Notes: generated by a model not told the origin, from the letters alone. Positions 16,734-26,360 are shown, counted from the first letter of the stretch. The stretch: DNA of 64,000 bases from Zoogloea sp. LCSB751 (GCF_002028455.1 NZ_MWUM01000018.1:1-64000); one strand, 5' to 3'. Numbers and translations: made by a program.

Positions 16734-16737
16734 ACGC

Positions 16738-18252
16738 ATGAACACCACCACCGAAACCCTCGTGATGGGCATCGTCGGCACCGGCCTGATGGGCCGCGGC
16801 ATCGCGCAGATCGCCGCCCAGGCCGGCATCGTCGTGCGCCTCTTCGACAACCGCGCCGGCGCTGCCCTTGAAGCCCGCGAGGCCATCGCCGCGACCCTCG
16901 GCAAGCTGGCCGACAAGGGCAAGCTCGACGCCGCTGCGCTGGATGCCGCCCTCGGTCGCCTGCACGTGGCCGACGCCCTTAACGGGCTGGCCGACTGCCG
17001 GGTCGTCGTCGAAGCCATCGTCGAGAACCTCGACGCCAAGCGCGCGCTGTTTCGCGAGCTCGAAGACGTCGTCGGCGACGACTGCCTGCTCGCCACCAAC
17101 ACCTCGTCCCTGTCGGTAACGGCCATCGCCAGCGCCTGCCGGCTGCCCGGCCGGGTCGGCGGCTTCCATTTCTTCAGCCCCGTGCCACTTATGAAAGTCG
17201 TCGAGGTGATCGATTCGGAACTCGGCGAGACCTGGGTCGGCGACACGCTCACAGCCCTCGCCCAGCGCGTCGGCCACCGCCCGATCCGCACCCGCGACAC
17301 GCCGGGCTTCGTCGTCAACCACGCCGGCCGCGCCTACGGCACCGAGGCCTTGCGCATCCTCGGTGAAGGCATCGCCGAACCGGCCGCCATCGACCGCATC
17401 CTGCGCGCCGCCGGCTTCCGCATGGGACCTTTCGAGCTGTTCGACATGATCGGGCTGGACGTCTCCCAGCCGGTAATGGAATCGATCTACGACCAGTATT
17501 TCCAGGAGCCGCGCTACCGCCCGTCGCCAATCACCCGCCAGCGCCTCGCCGCCGGCCTGCTCGGGCGCAAGAGCGGTCGCGGCTTTTACGTCTACGAGGA
17601 CGGCAAGGCCGTCGTCCCGCCCCTCCCCGCCGCACCGACTGCCGGCGCCACGCCGATCTGGGTCAGCGCCCGCAACCCGCTGCTGCGCGAACAGGTCGTG
17701 GCGCTGCTGCGCGCGGGCGGCGGCGTCATCGATGCGGGCGAGCGGCCCTCCGCTGGTTCGGCGTGCATCGTGCTGCCGGTGGGCGGCGATGCGACGACAG
17801 CAGTGCTCGACGAGCAGCTCGATCCCCGCCGCAGCGTCGCCCTCGATCCGATCCTGATCGACCGCCAGCTCACACTGATGACCACGCCAGTCACGGAACG
17901 GGCCAGCCGCGACGCGGTGTGGGGCGCCCTCGGCGGCGCCGGCCTGCCGCTGACGGTGATCCACGACAGCGCCGGCTTCGTCGCCCAGCGGGTGCTGGCG
18001 ATGATCGTCAACATCGGCTGCGACATCGCCCAGCAGCGCATCGCCGCACCGGCCGACATCGACGACGCGGTGACCCTCGGCCTCGGCTACCCCAAAGGCC
18101 CGCTGGCCCTCGGCGACAGCCTCGGCGCCGGCACCGTACTGCGCATCCTCAACGGCCTGCACGACTTCTACCAGGACCCCCGCTATCGCCCCAGCCCGTG
18201 GCTGCTCCGCCGCGCCCGCCTCGGCGTGTCCCTGCTGACGCCCGAAGCCTGA
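16738..18252 (+). CDS. paaH: 3-hydroxyacyl-CoA dehydrogenase, 3-hydroxyadipyl-CoA type
   Basis: A 504-residue protein, longer than single-module enzymes and typical of the PaaH group. The NAD-binding GIVGTGLMGRGIAQ lies at residues 12-25. FHFFSPVPLMKVVEVI carries the catalytic His, and DTPGFVVNHAGRAYGTEAL starts the first C-terminal helical domain. A second copy of that domain near residues 410-500 begins with DSAGFVAQRVLAMIVN. The enzyme oxidises 3-hydroxyadipyl-CoA to 3-oxoadipyl-CoA with NAD. Coupling to paaF (4 bp) and the thiolase downstream supports this. Confidence 0.85.
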   Translation: MNTTTETLVMGIVGTGLMGRGIAQIAAQAGIVVRLFDNRAGAALEAREAIAATLGKLADKGKLDAAALDAALGRLHVADALNGLADCRVVVEAIVENLDAKRALFRELEDVVGDDCLLATNTSSLSVTAIASACRLPGRVGGFHFFSPVPLMKVVEVIDSELGETWVGDTLTALAQRVGHRPIRTRDTPGFVVNHAGRAYGTEALRILGEGIAEPAAIDRILRAAGFRMGPFELFDMIGLDVSQPVMESIYDQYFQEPRYRPSPITRQRLAAGLLGRKSGRGFYVYEDGKAVVPPLPAAPTAGATPIWVSARNPLLREQVVALLRAGGGVIDAGERPSAGSACIVLPVGGDATTAVLDEQLDPRRSVALDPILIDRQLTLMTTPVTERASRDAVWGALGGAGLPLTVIHDSAGFVAQRVLAMIVNIGCDIAQQRIAAPADIDDAVTLGLGYPKGPLALGDSLGAGTVLRILNGLHDFYQDPRYRPSPWLLRRARLGVSLLTPEA

Positions 18253-18283
18253 AACCGCCAATTCCCTATTGAGGACGACACCC

Positions 18284-19486
18284 ATGCTCGACGCCTATAT
18301 CTACGCCGGCCTGCGCTCCCCGATCACCCGCCACGCCGGCAAGCTCGCTACCGTGCGCCCCGACGACCTCGCCGCCGTGGTGATCCGCGAACTGCTGGCC
18401 CGCAGCAGCTTCAAGCCGGAAGACATCGAGGACGTGGTCCTCGGCTGCACCTGCCAGTCCGGCGAAGACAGCCGCAACGTGGGGCGCCACACCGCCCTGC
18501 TCGCCGGCCTACCCGCCAGCGTGCCCGGCCAGGCGGTCAACCGCCTGTGCGGCAGCGGCCTCGCCGCGGTGCTCGATACCGCCCGCGCCATCACCTGCGG
18601 CGAGGGCCAGCTCTACGTGGCCGGCGGCGTGGAGAGCATGACCCGCGCGCCTTTCGTCGTCGCCAAGTCGGAGTCCGCCTTCGGCCGCGACTTCAAGGTC
18701 TTCGACACCACCATCGGCGCCCGCTTCCCCAACCCGAAACTGATCGAAGCCTACGGCAACGACTCCATGCCGGAAACGGCGGACAACCTGGCCGCGGAGT
18801 TCGGCATCGGCCGCGAGGACTCCGACCGCTTCGCCGCCGCCTCCCAGGCCCGCTACGCCGCCGCCAAGGCGGACGGCTTCTACGAAGGTGAGATCCTGCC
18901 GATCGCGGTGCCGACCGGCCGCAAGTTGCCACCGGCGATGGTCTTCGAGGACGAGCATCCGCGTCCCGAGAGCACCTACGACAGCCTGTCCGGCCTCAAC
19001 CCCCTGTTCGCCGGTGGCGTGGTGACGGCCGGCAACGCCTCCGGCATCAACGATGGCGCCGCGGCGCTGCTGATCGGCAACGCGGCCATCGGCGACAAGG
19101 CCGGCACCCGCCCGCTGGCGCGCATCCTGGCCGGCGCGGTCAGCGGCGTCGAGCCGCGCATCATGGGCATCGGCCCGGCCCAGGCGATCCCGAAGGCGCT
19201 GGAGCGCGCCGGCCTGCGCCTTGCCGACGTGGATCTCATCGAGATCAACGAGGCCTTCGCCACCCAGGTGCTGGCTTGCCTCAAGCTGCTCGGTCTATCC
19301 GCCATTGATCCACGGGTCAATCCCAACGGCGGCGCCATCGCCATCGGACATCCCCTCGGCGCCTCCGGTGCGCGCCTCGCCTACAGCGCCGCGCGGGAAC
19401 TGCACCGGCGCGGCGGGCGCTATGCGGTGGTCAGCCTGTGCATCGGCGTCGGGCAAGGCATCGCGGTGGTGCTGGAACGGGTTTGA
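18284..19486 (+). CDS. paaJ: 3-oxoadipyl-CoA thiolase
   Basis: A 400-residue thiolase from ATG 18284 (MLDAYIYAGLRSP), preceded by GAGG. The nucleophilic Cys is in VNRLCGSGLAAV (about residue 89), the His in GGAIAIGHPLGASG and the second Cys in VVSLCIGVGQG. The YDSLSGLNPLF and start region resemble PcaF/PaaJ, which split 3-oxoadipyl-CoA into succinyl-CoA and acetyl-CoA. It closes the paaFHJ operon. A PcaF-like role in the beta-ketoadipate pathway would be chemically the same step. Confidence 0.87.
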   Translation: MLDAYIYAGLRSPITRHAGKLATVRPDDLAAVVIRELLARSSFKPEDIEDVVLGCTCQSGEDSRNVGRHTALLAGLPASVPGQAVNRLCGSGLAAVLDTARAITCGEGQLYVAGGVESMTRAPFVVAKSESAFGRDFKVFDTTIGARFPNPKLIEAYGNDSMPETADNLAAEFGIGREDSDRFAAASQARYAAAKADGFYEGEILPIAVPTGRKLPPAMVFEDEHPRPESTYDSLSGLNPLFAGGVVTAGNASGINDGAAALLIGNAAIGDKAGTRPLARILAGAVSGVEPRIMGIGPAQAIPKALERAGLRLADVDLIEINEAFATQVLACLKLLGLSAIDPRVNPNGGAIAIGHPLGASGARLAYSAARELHRRGGRYAVVSLCIGVGQGIAVVLERV

Positions 19487-19724
19487 GGCAGCCCCTTGGC
19501 GCCGATCGGGCCGACGCTCCCGATGCTCGTTTTCCAGCAGTCACGGAACAGGCTGTTCATCACGCAGCAGAACCAGCACGCCTTTGCCTCGCCAACCGGC
19601 ACGTGAAAGTCCGCCGGGCCCAAACCACAGCCGGCCTGGCCGGCTTCCATTCAAAAGGCATTTAAATTGCTTGATAAGCTATTCAGTTCAATTCCATGCG
19701 GGCCGACGATGGTCCCTTCGAATC

Positions 19725-21932
19725 ATGCGCCTTCCCTTTCGATGTCGCCCCCTGGCGCTATCCATACTCGCCGCGCTCGGCACCCTGGACCCTGCCCCGG
19801 TACGCGCCCAAGTCGCGAAGAAGGGCAAACCGACGACGGAGCTGGAAGCCGTAGTGGTCTCGCCCACCGACGGGCAGAACGAACGACGCACGTCGACCGC
19901 ATCGAAGATCGTCGTCGGGCAGGACGAGCTGGTCCGCTACGGGGACGCCAGCGTCGCCGACGTACTCAAGCGCGTGCCGGGTGTCACCGTGGAAGGGGTG
20001 CCAGGGCGCGGCGGTGAGATCCGCATGCGCGGGCTGGGCAACGGCTACACGCAGATCCTCCTCAACGGCGAACCCACGGCCCAGGGCTTTTCCCTCGATG
20101 GCCTGGCGCCCAGTCTCATCGAGCGCGTCGAGATCTCCCGCACGGCCACCGCCGATCGCAGCAACCAGGCCGTGGCGGGCACGATCAACATCGTCCTCAA
20201 ACAGGTGGCGCGCACTGGACAGCGCGACCTGAAAGCCGCCGTGGCCAGCGAACGGGGGCAGCCCTCCACCAACCTCGATGTGCAGCTCTCCGATCGCGAC
20301 GGCACCCTGAGCTACAGCCTGGCTGGCAGCCTGCGCAGCCAGAAGTCGGCCGTGCCCTCCTCCATCCTGCTGCAGGGCCACAACGCGCAGGGACAGGCCT
20401 CATCCGGCCTGCTCACCCACCGCGAGGACCAATTCGAACAGTACACCGCCAGCCTCACCCCCCGCGTGAGCTGGAACCTGAGCGACCGGGACGCCCTCGT
20501 CGCCGACGGCCTGCTGTCCTACCAGCGCGGCCGCGCCGCACTGTACGACGAACGCACGGTGCTGTTCGGCACGCCGCCCTTGTACGGCAACAACGACTTC
20601 AGCCAGTCCATCGAAGGTGAAACCCTGCGCGGCCGGTTGAGCTGGAATCACAGCTTCGAGACCGCAGGCAGCTTCGAGCTGAAGCTGGGACTCAACCGGG
20701 CCCACCGCCAACTGAACAACCGGCGCATATCGCTGCTGCCGGGCGACAGCTTCGGCCTCGACGAGCTGGCCCTGGAGCGCCTGGTCAGCTCGGCCGCGTC
20801 GGACACCGGAGCCACGCTGTTCGGCAAGCTGCGGGTCCCGTACCGGGAGGGCCACAACCTCGCCGTCGGGGTGGACGGCGAACAGTCCCGGCGCAGCGAA
20901 GACCGCATCCAGCGCGACGTGATCTATTCCGTCGAACCTCCGGAGGACCTGGACCAGGCCTACTCCGCCACCGTGCGCCGGCTGGCCCTGTTCATCCAGG
21001 ACGAATGGGACGTGACACCCCGCTGGTCGGTTTATACCGGCCTGCGCCGGGAGACGCTGGACACCCGCAGCCGGGGCAACACCTTCGACCCGGTGCATAA
21101 CACGTCCAGCATCCTCAGCCCGATCCTGCAGACGGTCTGGAAGCTGCCGGACACCAAGGGCGATCAGATCCGCCTCGGCGTGTCGCGTACCTACCGGGCG
21201 CCCACCACCCGGGAGCTCCTGGCCCGTCCCGTGCGCCAGTACGACAACAGCCCCACCTCGCCGGACACCCAGGGCAACCCGGATCTGCGCCCCGAACGCG
21301 CGTGGGGTGTGGACCTGGCCTTCGAACGCCACCTGGCAGGCGGCGGCCTCCTCAGCGCCAACCTGTTCGCCCGGCACGTCGAGGACGTGATCCAGCAGGA
21401 GCTGTTCCACGCCACCGATACCGGCCGTTGGACGGCCCGCCCCTTCAACAACGGCAACGCCCGCGTACGGGGCATCGAGCTGGAAGCCAAGGGCAGCCTG
21501 GCCAGCTTGCTGGACAAGGGCCCGCCTGTAGAGGTCCGGGCCAACCTGGTCCGCAACTGGTCGGAGGTGGATACGGTGCCCGGCCCCCACAACCGCCTGG
21601 CCCAGCAGACGCCGCTCAGCGCCAATCTCGGTGCCGACTGGCGGCCGGCGGGCCGCCCCTTCACGCTGGGCGCCAACCTGAGCCTCGTCCGCGGCGGCTG
21701 GGCACGCCTGTCCGAAACCGAGCGCGTCCACACTTCGGTCAAGCGCAACCTGGATGCCTACGTCCTGTGGAAAGTGGACGCCAAGACCCAGCTCCGCCTG
21801 TCGGCGGCCAACCTGCTGCACCAGGATCAGCTCGCCTACCGGAGCTATCAGGATGCCGACGGCGGCCTGGAACAGTACACGACGGTCCGTAATTTCCCGA
21901 TCTATCGGCTCTCCCTGGAACTGAAGCTGTAG
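19725..21932 (+). CDS. TonB-dependent outer-membrane receptor
   Basis: The ATG at 19725 (MRLPFRCRPLAL) gives 735 residues with a signal peptide ending near APVRAQ. A possible TonB box (ELEAVVVSP) follows. The plug domain contains DVLKRVPGVTVEG and IRMRGLGNGYTQILLNG; the 22-strand barrel ends with the typical aromatic-rich C-terminus YRLSLELKL. It imports a bulky nutrient across the outer membrane with energy from TonB-ExbBD, which are not in the window. The cargo is unknown; it follows the paa operon on the same strand after 238 bp that hold no other gene. Confidence 0.85.
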   Translation: MRLPFRCRPLALSILAALGTLDPAPVRAQVAKKGKPTTELEAVVVSPTDGQNERRTSTASKIVVGQDELVRYGDASVADVLKRVPGVTVEGVPGRGGEIRMRGLGNGYTQILLNGEPTAQGFSLDGLAPSLIERVEISRTATADRSNQAVAGTINIVLKQVARTGQRDLKAAVASERGQPSTNLDVQLSDRDGTLSYSLAGSLRSQKSAVPSSILLQGHNAQGQASSGLLTHREDQFEQYTASLTPRVSWNLSDRDALVADGLLSYQRGRAALYDERTVLFGTPPLYGNNDFSQSIEGETLRGRLSWNHSFETAGSFELKLGLNRAHRQLNNRRISLLPGDSFGLDELALERLVSSAASDTGATLFGKLRVPYREGHNLAVGVDGEQSRRSEDRIQRDVIYSVEPPEDLDQAYSATVRRLALFIQDEWDVTPRWSVYTGLRRETLDTRSRGNTFDPVHNTSSILSPILQTVWKLPDTKGDQIRLGVSRTYRAPTTRELLARPVRQYDNSPTSPDTQGNPDLRPERAWGVDLAFERHLAGGGLLSANLFARHVEDVIQQELFHATDTGRWTARPFNNGNARVRGIELEAKGSLASLLDKGPPVEVRANLVRNWSEVDTVPGPHNRLAQQTPLSANLGADWRPAGRPFTLGANLSLVRGGWARLSETERVHTSVKRNLDAYVLWKVDAKTQLRLSAANLLHQDQLAYRSYQDADGGLEQYTTVRNFPIYRLSLELKL

Positions 21933-22007
21933 ACGGCTGGCGCAGGTCCACTGCGATGGCTCTTCATTTTTCCACCTTGCCGTGCATGCCCCTGACGGTC
22001 TGCTGCA

Positions 22008-22955
22008 TCAACGCACAGAGGGATTGTGCTCGGGTTCAAGGAGACGGAACGCCCCCACTGGCACACGGCCATGCCTGAGCCAATCGACCGCGATTTGCCA
22101 CAAGGTATTGCGGAAGCGCTCATGAAAGAAGGCGAAATGCCCGATTGCGTCCGCCCCCACTGATGCCGGAGTCAGCTCTATACGGATCCGACGGGCACAG
22201 CGGTAATACTGAAGAAGTCTTTCCAGGGCGGCAGGCGTTCCAAATGGGTCGTCGCTCAGGCCGATGGCGAGCATCTCGCCCTGTACGAACCTGAAATGCG
22301 CAAGGGGATCCACACCGTGTCGGCCGTGGCGTCGATACGCTCGTGCCAGGGTCGCCGGGCGGAAAGCCCACTCGTAGGCCGCAGCCGCAGGCAGGTCTTC
22401 ATGCCAACCCAGCCGTTTGGCCGGAAAGTAGCCGAATATGGCGGTCAGCAGCGGCATCAGGAGGTGCCAGCGCAGCCACATCTTCAGGCGGCCTGTCGCC
22501 GCATAGTCGGGCCAGTAGGCATACTGGGAGCCGACGCTCAACGTTCGGACCACGTGACGGCCGTGCGGGGCCAGCCCGACCATCAACCCTCCGATGCTGT
22601 GTGCAACAACATGTGTGGGAATATCCCCATACGTGTTCTTCGCCCAGCACAGCGCCGCATCGCAGTCGTAGCGCCCCCAGTCGAGCTTGGCAATGTGCCG
22701 CTGGCTGCGCAGGCTACCCTGGCGGGACGCGCCGATACCCCGGTAGTCGTAAGTAAGGACTGCCATACCCTGCTCCGCAAGGTAACGGGCAAAGCGGTGG
22801 TAGTAGTCCGCCTTCACCGCAGTCGCCGGATTAACGACCACCACGGCCTCCGGACGCCCGTCGCGGGCCGGCCAGTGATGGGCTGAGAGCTCCCGGCCGT
22901 CCACCGCAACGAGCGTCGTCGGAATTCCTGCCGCGGGAGAAAGATGAGCATCCAT
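22008..22955 (-). CDS. Alpha/beta hydrolase
   Basis: A 315-residue cytoplasmic protein. The nucleophile elbow is VVAHSIGGLMVG (Ser near residue 121), preceded by the oxyanion region VVVNPATAVKADYYHRFA and LTYDYRGIGAS. A late His in DAIGHFAFFHERFR completes the triad. It belongs to the large hydrolase group that includes esterases and S33-like peptidases; no substrate can be read. It starts 15 bp downstream of the PEP-mutase family gene, so the two are probably co-transcribed. Confidence 0.75.
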   Translation of the reverse strand: MDAHLSPAAGIPTTLVAVDGRELSAHHWPARDGRPEAVVVVNPATAVKADYYHRFARYLAEQGMAVLTYDYRGIGASRQGSLRSQRHIAKLDWGRYDCDAALCWAKNTYGDIPTHVVAHSIGGLMVGLAPHGRHVVRTLSVGSQYAYWPDYAATGRLKMWLRWHLLMPLLTAIFGYFPAKRLGWHEDLPAAAAYEWAFRPATLARAYRRHGRHGVDPLAHFRFVQGEMLAIGLSDDPFGTPAALERLLQYYRCARRIRIELTPASVGADAIGHFAFFHERFRNTLWQIAVDWLRHGRVPVGAFRLLEPEHNPSVR

Positions 22956-22970
22956 CCTGTACGCTCCAGT

Positions 22971-23795
22971 TCAAGTACGCGGTGCCATGAGGGCATTCAT
23001 GTCGCGACCGCTGATGGCCTCCGCGGCGTAGCCAAAAGTCCCCGCATCCCGTAACTCCCAACCCGCGCGCAGCAGCGCACCATAGGCGGCCCGGGCGAGG
23101 GATCCTCCGACGCTGATGCGCCTCACCCCAAGCGCAGCGAGGGACTGAAGATCCAGCTGCACGCCCTGGAAGCCCATGATCACATTCACCGGACGATCGA
23201 CTTCGCGCACCAACGTCGCGATGTCCTCCACCCGCATCAGCCCTGGCGCAAAGAGCACATCGGCCCCAGCCTCCTGATAGGCCTGCAAGCGGACTATCGT
23301 TTCCGCGAGATCGTGCCGGCCATGCATGTAAGTCTCGGCACGCGCCGTCAAGACGAACTTGAAGGGCAGATCCCGTGCCGCTTCGGCAGCGGCCCGGATA
23401 CGCTCTGCTGCCTCGGCGACCGGATACAACGGGGAGTCATGGCGCCCGGTCGCGTCCTCGATGGAACCGCCCACGACACCACATGCAACGGCAGCACGGA
23501 TGGCTTCGGCAACCGCATCCGGCGTATCGCCAAAGCCGTTCTCGAGATCGGCCGACACGGGCAGATCGATGGCGTCGACCAGGGAACGCAGTTCGGACAT
23601 CATGGTTGTGAACTCCAATGACCGGTCCGGTCGTCCGTGACGGAACGCAAATCCGGCTCCGGAGCTGGCCAGCGCGGGAAAGCCGAGGCCGGCGAGTAGT
23701 CGCGCGGAACCTGCATCCCACGGATTGGGCATGATGAAACATGGCCCTCGGTGGAGGGCCTCGAAAGCGGCAGCCTTGTCCTGCTGGGTCGTCAT
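22971..23795 (-). CDS. Isocitrate lyase/PEP mutase family enzyme
   Basis: From ATG 23795 (MTTQQDKAAAF) the protein has 274 residues. TIM-barrel motifs of the PEP-mutase/isocitrate-lyase superfamily are visible: FIMPNPWDAGSARLLAGLGF at the start, PVSADLENGFGD with the Mg-binding acidic residues, GGSIEDATG, and LTARAETYMHGR. The KKCGH catalytic motif of true isocitrate lyases is absent. Known members cleave or decarboxylate 2-oxo or methylcitrate-type acids; the substrate here is unknown. It is divergent from a LysR gene across a short region with a perfect LysR box. Confidence 0.75.
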   Translation of the reverse strand: MTTQQDKAAAFEALHRGPCFIMPNPWDAGSARLLAGLGFPALASSGAGFAFRHGRPDRSLEFTTMMSELRSLVDAIDLPVSADLENGFGDTPDAVAEAIRAAVACGVVGGSIEDATGRHDSPLYPVAEAAERIRAAAEAARDLPFKFVLTARAETYMHGRHDLAETIVRLQAYQEAGADVLFAPGLMRVEDIATLVREVDRPVNVIMGFQGVQLDLQSLAALGVRRISVGGSLARAAYGALLRAGWELRDAGTFGYAAEAISGRDMNALMAPRT

Positions 23796-23827
23796 GGCGA
23801 TTCTCGTCTTGAAAGCATCGAAGGAAT

Positions 23828-23848
23828 GCAGTGAACGCATTACACTGC
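23828..23848. promoter_or_regulatory. LysR-type binding site (T-N11-A dyad)
   Basis: GCAGT-N11-ACTGC is a perfect dyad that includes the T-N11-A core of LysR-type regulators. It lies in the 85-bp gap between the divergent PEP-mutase family gene and the LysR gene, as expected for a regulator controlling itself and its neighbour. Confidence 0.6.
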
Positions 23849-23880
23849 GCGCACGTGTCGCACTCAAACGGTGATTTCGA

Positions 23881-24858
23881 ATGACTCGCATGCATGCAGC
23901 GAATACGACCGAAGGCCGTTCGGAGCGGCTGTGCCTGCCATCGCTGGATTTGCTGAAGAGCTTCGTCGCAGTCGGGCGACGGTTGAGCATCACCCTGGCT
24001 GCCGAAGACTTGTATCTCACCCAGTCTGCGGTCAGCCGTCAGATCCAGGCACTGGAAGATGCGGTCGGCTGCAAGCTGCTGGTACGCGGCCATCGTGCGC
24101 TCCGTTTTACGGTGGAAGGCGAAACGCTGTTCCGCGAGGCAGAGCGCGCTCTTGAGCGGCTTCAGGATGCCGTGGCCAGCTTGCGCCCGATCAACCGTCC
24201 GGTCACCGTGAATGCGAGCATAGGCGTCACCGCCCTGTGGTTATTGCCGCGCCTCGCACGCCTCCAGCAGGCACATCCGGACATCGAGGTGCGTGTTACT
24301 GCCATGAACCGGATCGTGGATCTCGACCGGGAAACAGTCGATCTAGGCATCCGTTACTGTCGGGCCGAGCACGCACCGGCAGGAGCCCTCCGCCTGTTCG
24401 GCGAACACATCGCCGTCGTTGCCCATCCTTCGCTCGGCCTGTCCCGCATCAGCACCCCAAACGACCTCGAGGACCGGATCCTGCTGGAATACGATGATCC
24501 GCTGCGCCCGTGGCTGCAGTGGGGCCCCTGGCTCGAGCGGCACGGCTGGCAGAATCTCCGGCCACGGGGAATCCTGCGCTTCAACCAATACGACCAGGCC
24601 ATTCTGGCAGCGCTCGGCGGACAGGGCATCGCCTTGGGGCGCCTGCCCTTGCTCGAGCAACAGGTGAGAGAAGGCCTGCTGCTCGTCGTTCCTGCAGGTG
24701 CAGGAACGATCACCACCGACTACGCGTATTGGTTGATGCACGGCGACGCCCGTCCACGCTCCGCTGTCGTTACGGTGGCGGACTGGATTCGCAGCGAGTC
24801 GGCTTGTAAAGCCGACCTGTCAGCATCTGCGGCCGAATCGGGTGCAGGCCCGCGGTAA
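23881..24858 (+). CDS. LysR-family transcriptional regulator (GcvA-like)
   Basis: A 325-residue regulator. The helix-turn-helix region spans LKSFVAVGRRLSITLAAEDL and LTQSAVSRQIQALEDAVG (about residues 24-61). The effector domain starts near residue 100, with DLGIRYCRAEHAP resembling the GcvA/AmpR branch. An ATG three codons in (23890) is an alternative start. Divergent pairing with the PEP-mutase family gene and the LysR box at 23828-23848 suggest that it controls that gene and the hydrolase downstream of it. Confidence 0.85.
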   Translation: MTRMHAANTTEGRSERLCLPSLDLLKSFVAVGRRLSITLAAEDLYLTQSAVSRQIQALEDAVGCKLLVRGHRALRFTVEGETLFREAERALERLQDAVASLRPINRPVTVNASIGVTALWLLPRLARLQQAHPDIEVRVTAMNRIVDLDRETVDLGIRYCRAEHAPAGALRLFGEHIAVVAHPSLGLSRISTPNDLEDRILLEYDDPLRPWLQWGPWLERHGWQNLRPRGILRFNQYDQAILAALGGQGIALGRLPLLEQQVREGLLLVVPAGAGTITTDYAYWLMHGDARPRSAVVTVADWIRSESACKADLSASAAESGAGPR

Positions 24859-24927
24859 CGGCGGCAGCCACTCGTTCGACCATGGGATGAACGCCATGAC
24901 GCCCCGCACGTGCCAGCCGACGCAGGC

Positions 24928-25482
24928 TCAGCGCCCGTAGCGGACCGTCAGCGTCGCCGTCCCGATCGTATTGGCGTGGATCATGAAGCCGGCCAGGGCT
25001 GATGTTGCGTTCTCCGGCAGATCGATATGCGGGATCTTCAGCGCATGGGCGGTGAACACGTACCGGTGCGGCTTGTCGCCGGGCGGAGGACACGCGCCGC
25101 CATATCCCGGAACGCCAAAATCGGTTCGAACCTCGACAGCCTGGGCGGGAAGCAGCCGGGCGGTCGGGCTCCCCGCCCCCCTGGGCAGGCCTTTGGCATC
25201 GGTCGGGATGTTGATGACAAGCCAGTGCCACCAGCCGGAGCCCGTCGGGGCGTCGGGATCGTAAAGCGTCACGGCGATGCTCTTCGTTCCTGGCGGCACG
25301 CCCTCCCAGGCAAGGGCCGGCGATACATTCCGACCGGCGCAACCGAAGCCATTGAAGGTCTGCTCGGCAGGCAACCAGCCGTCGGCCTCGAGCGTCGGGC
25401 TTGTAAGCCGGAATTCATCGGCGCTCGCCAACGCCGGCAACAGCATGAACATCGCGGATCCAATAACGTGTTTCATGGACAT
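24928..25482 (-). CDS. PEBP-like (YbhB/YbcL) exported protein
   Basis: The ATG at 25482 (MSMKHVIGSAM) is preceded by AGGAG and opens a signal peptide ending in ALASA, giving 184 residues. PEBP motifs are DPDAPTGSGWWHWLVINIP (ligand-site Asp-Pro-Asp and the His) and GYGGACPPPGDKPHRYVF. The bacterial family is periplasmic or cytosolic and its biochemical role is poorly known. It is convergent with the LysR gene and close to an AraC regulator on the same strand. Confidence 0.8.
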   Translation of the reverse strand: MSMKHVIGSAMFMLLPALASADEFRLTSPTLEADGWLPAEQTFNGFGCAGRNVSPALAWEGVPPGTKSIAVTLYDPDAPTGSGWWHWLVINIPTDAKGLPRGAGSPTARLLPAQAVEVRTDFGVPGYGGACPPPGDKPHRYVFTAHALKIPHIDLPENATSALAGFMIHANTIGTATLTVRYGR

Positions 25483-25574
25483 TTCGTGACTCCTCACTTG
25501 ATCGACAAGGGGATTCTCCATGCCTGCCAGTCCGCGCTGTTAGCCCTATCCTGCCATGAATTATGCGTTCCCCG

Positions 25575-26360
25575 TCATGCCGATCGAAGATAGGAAGGCA
25601 GGAAGCCGTAGCGGGATTTGAAGACTGCCGAGAAACGGCTGTGCGAGTCGTAACCACAGCGCTGGGCCACCTCGCCGACCGGGAGCTGCGTGGTCTGCAG
25701 CAGGAGCATCGCCATCTCCAGGCGGATCTCGCGGATCAAGGCGCCGACCGTCAGATCGTGCTCGGCCAGACGCCGATGCAGCGTGCTCGCGCTGGTGTGA
25801 CAGGCCCGCGCCATCGTCTCGGCCGTCCACGCCGCATGCGGTCGACTGGCGATGAGGCGTCTCACCCGATCGGGCCAGCTCAAGGCCTCACGGGGCGACA
25901 GGACACACCCTTGCTCGGCGAGCACCAGCAGCAGCTCCATGACCCGGTGCTGCCGCAATCGATCCGAGACACCCGGCGCTTCGATGGAATGGGCGGCCCG
26001 GAGGATGAGGTCCACGAATCCTTCGTCGGGTGACGTCACAAAACAGCCGTCGGTTCGCCGCGCCTCGAACCCACTCCCGTGGGTACGCTGGAAACCCTCG
26101 ATCGCCGAATCGCCGAACTGCAGCACCAGGGCCTCATAGCGACCATCCGGCGCGGGATCGTTCACGACGTCCCACTGGGAGCCACGGGCAAGAACCACAG
26201 ACGTCCCCGCCTTGAGGGCGACCGGTATTCCTCCGCCCTGCAGCGTCTTGACACCGCGCCGCACAAAGATGAGCACATCCTCACGGATCGAGAGCGTGGC
26301 AACACGATGCCGGACGCGGCTGGAAATGAAACAGGTAGCGGGAAAGGCGCGATCTTCCAT
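25575..26360 (-). CDS. AraC-family transcriptional regulator
   Basis: A 261-residue protein. The C-terminal double helix-turn-helix is clear from about residue 160: TAETMARACHTSASTLHRRLAEHD, then PVGEVAQRCGYDSHSRFSAVFKSRYG, ending in PSYLRSA. The N-terminal 150 residues form a cupin-like sensing domain (IPVALKAGTSVVLARGSQWDV). It resembles the stress-type AraC regulators of enterobacteria. Its 3' end is 92 bp from the PEBP gene start region; the target genes are unknown. Confidence 0.85.
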   Translation of the reverse strand: MEDRAFPATCFISSRVRHRVATLSIREDVLIFVRRGVKTLQGGGIPVALKAGTSVVLARGSQWDVVNDPAPDGRYEALVLQFGDSAIEGFQRTHGSGFEARRTDGCFVTSPDEGFVDLILRAAHSIEAPGVSDRLRQHRVMELLLVLAEQGCVLSPREALSWPDRVRRLIASRPHAAWTAETMARACHTSASTLHRRLAEHDLTVGALIREIRLEMAMLLLQTTQLPVGEVAQRCGYDSHSRFSAVFKSRYGFLPSYLRSA

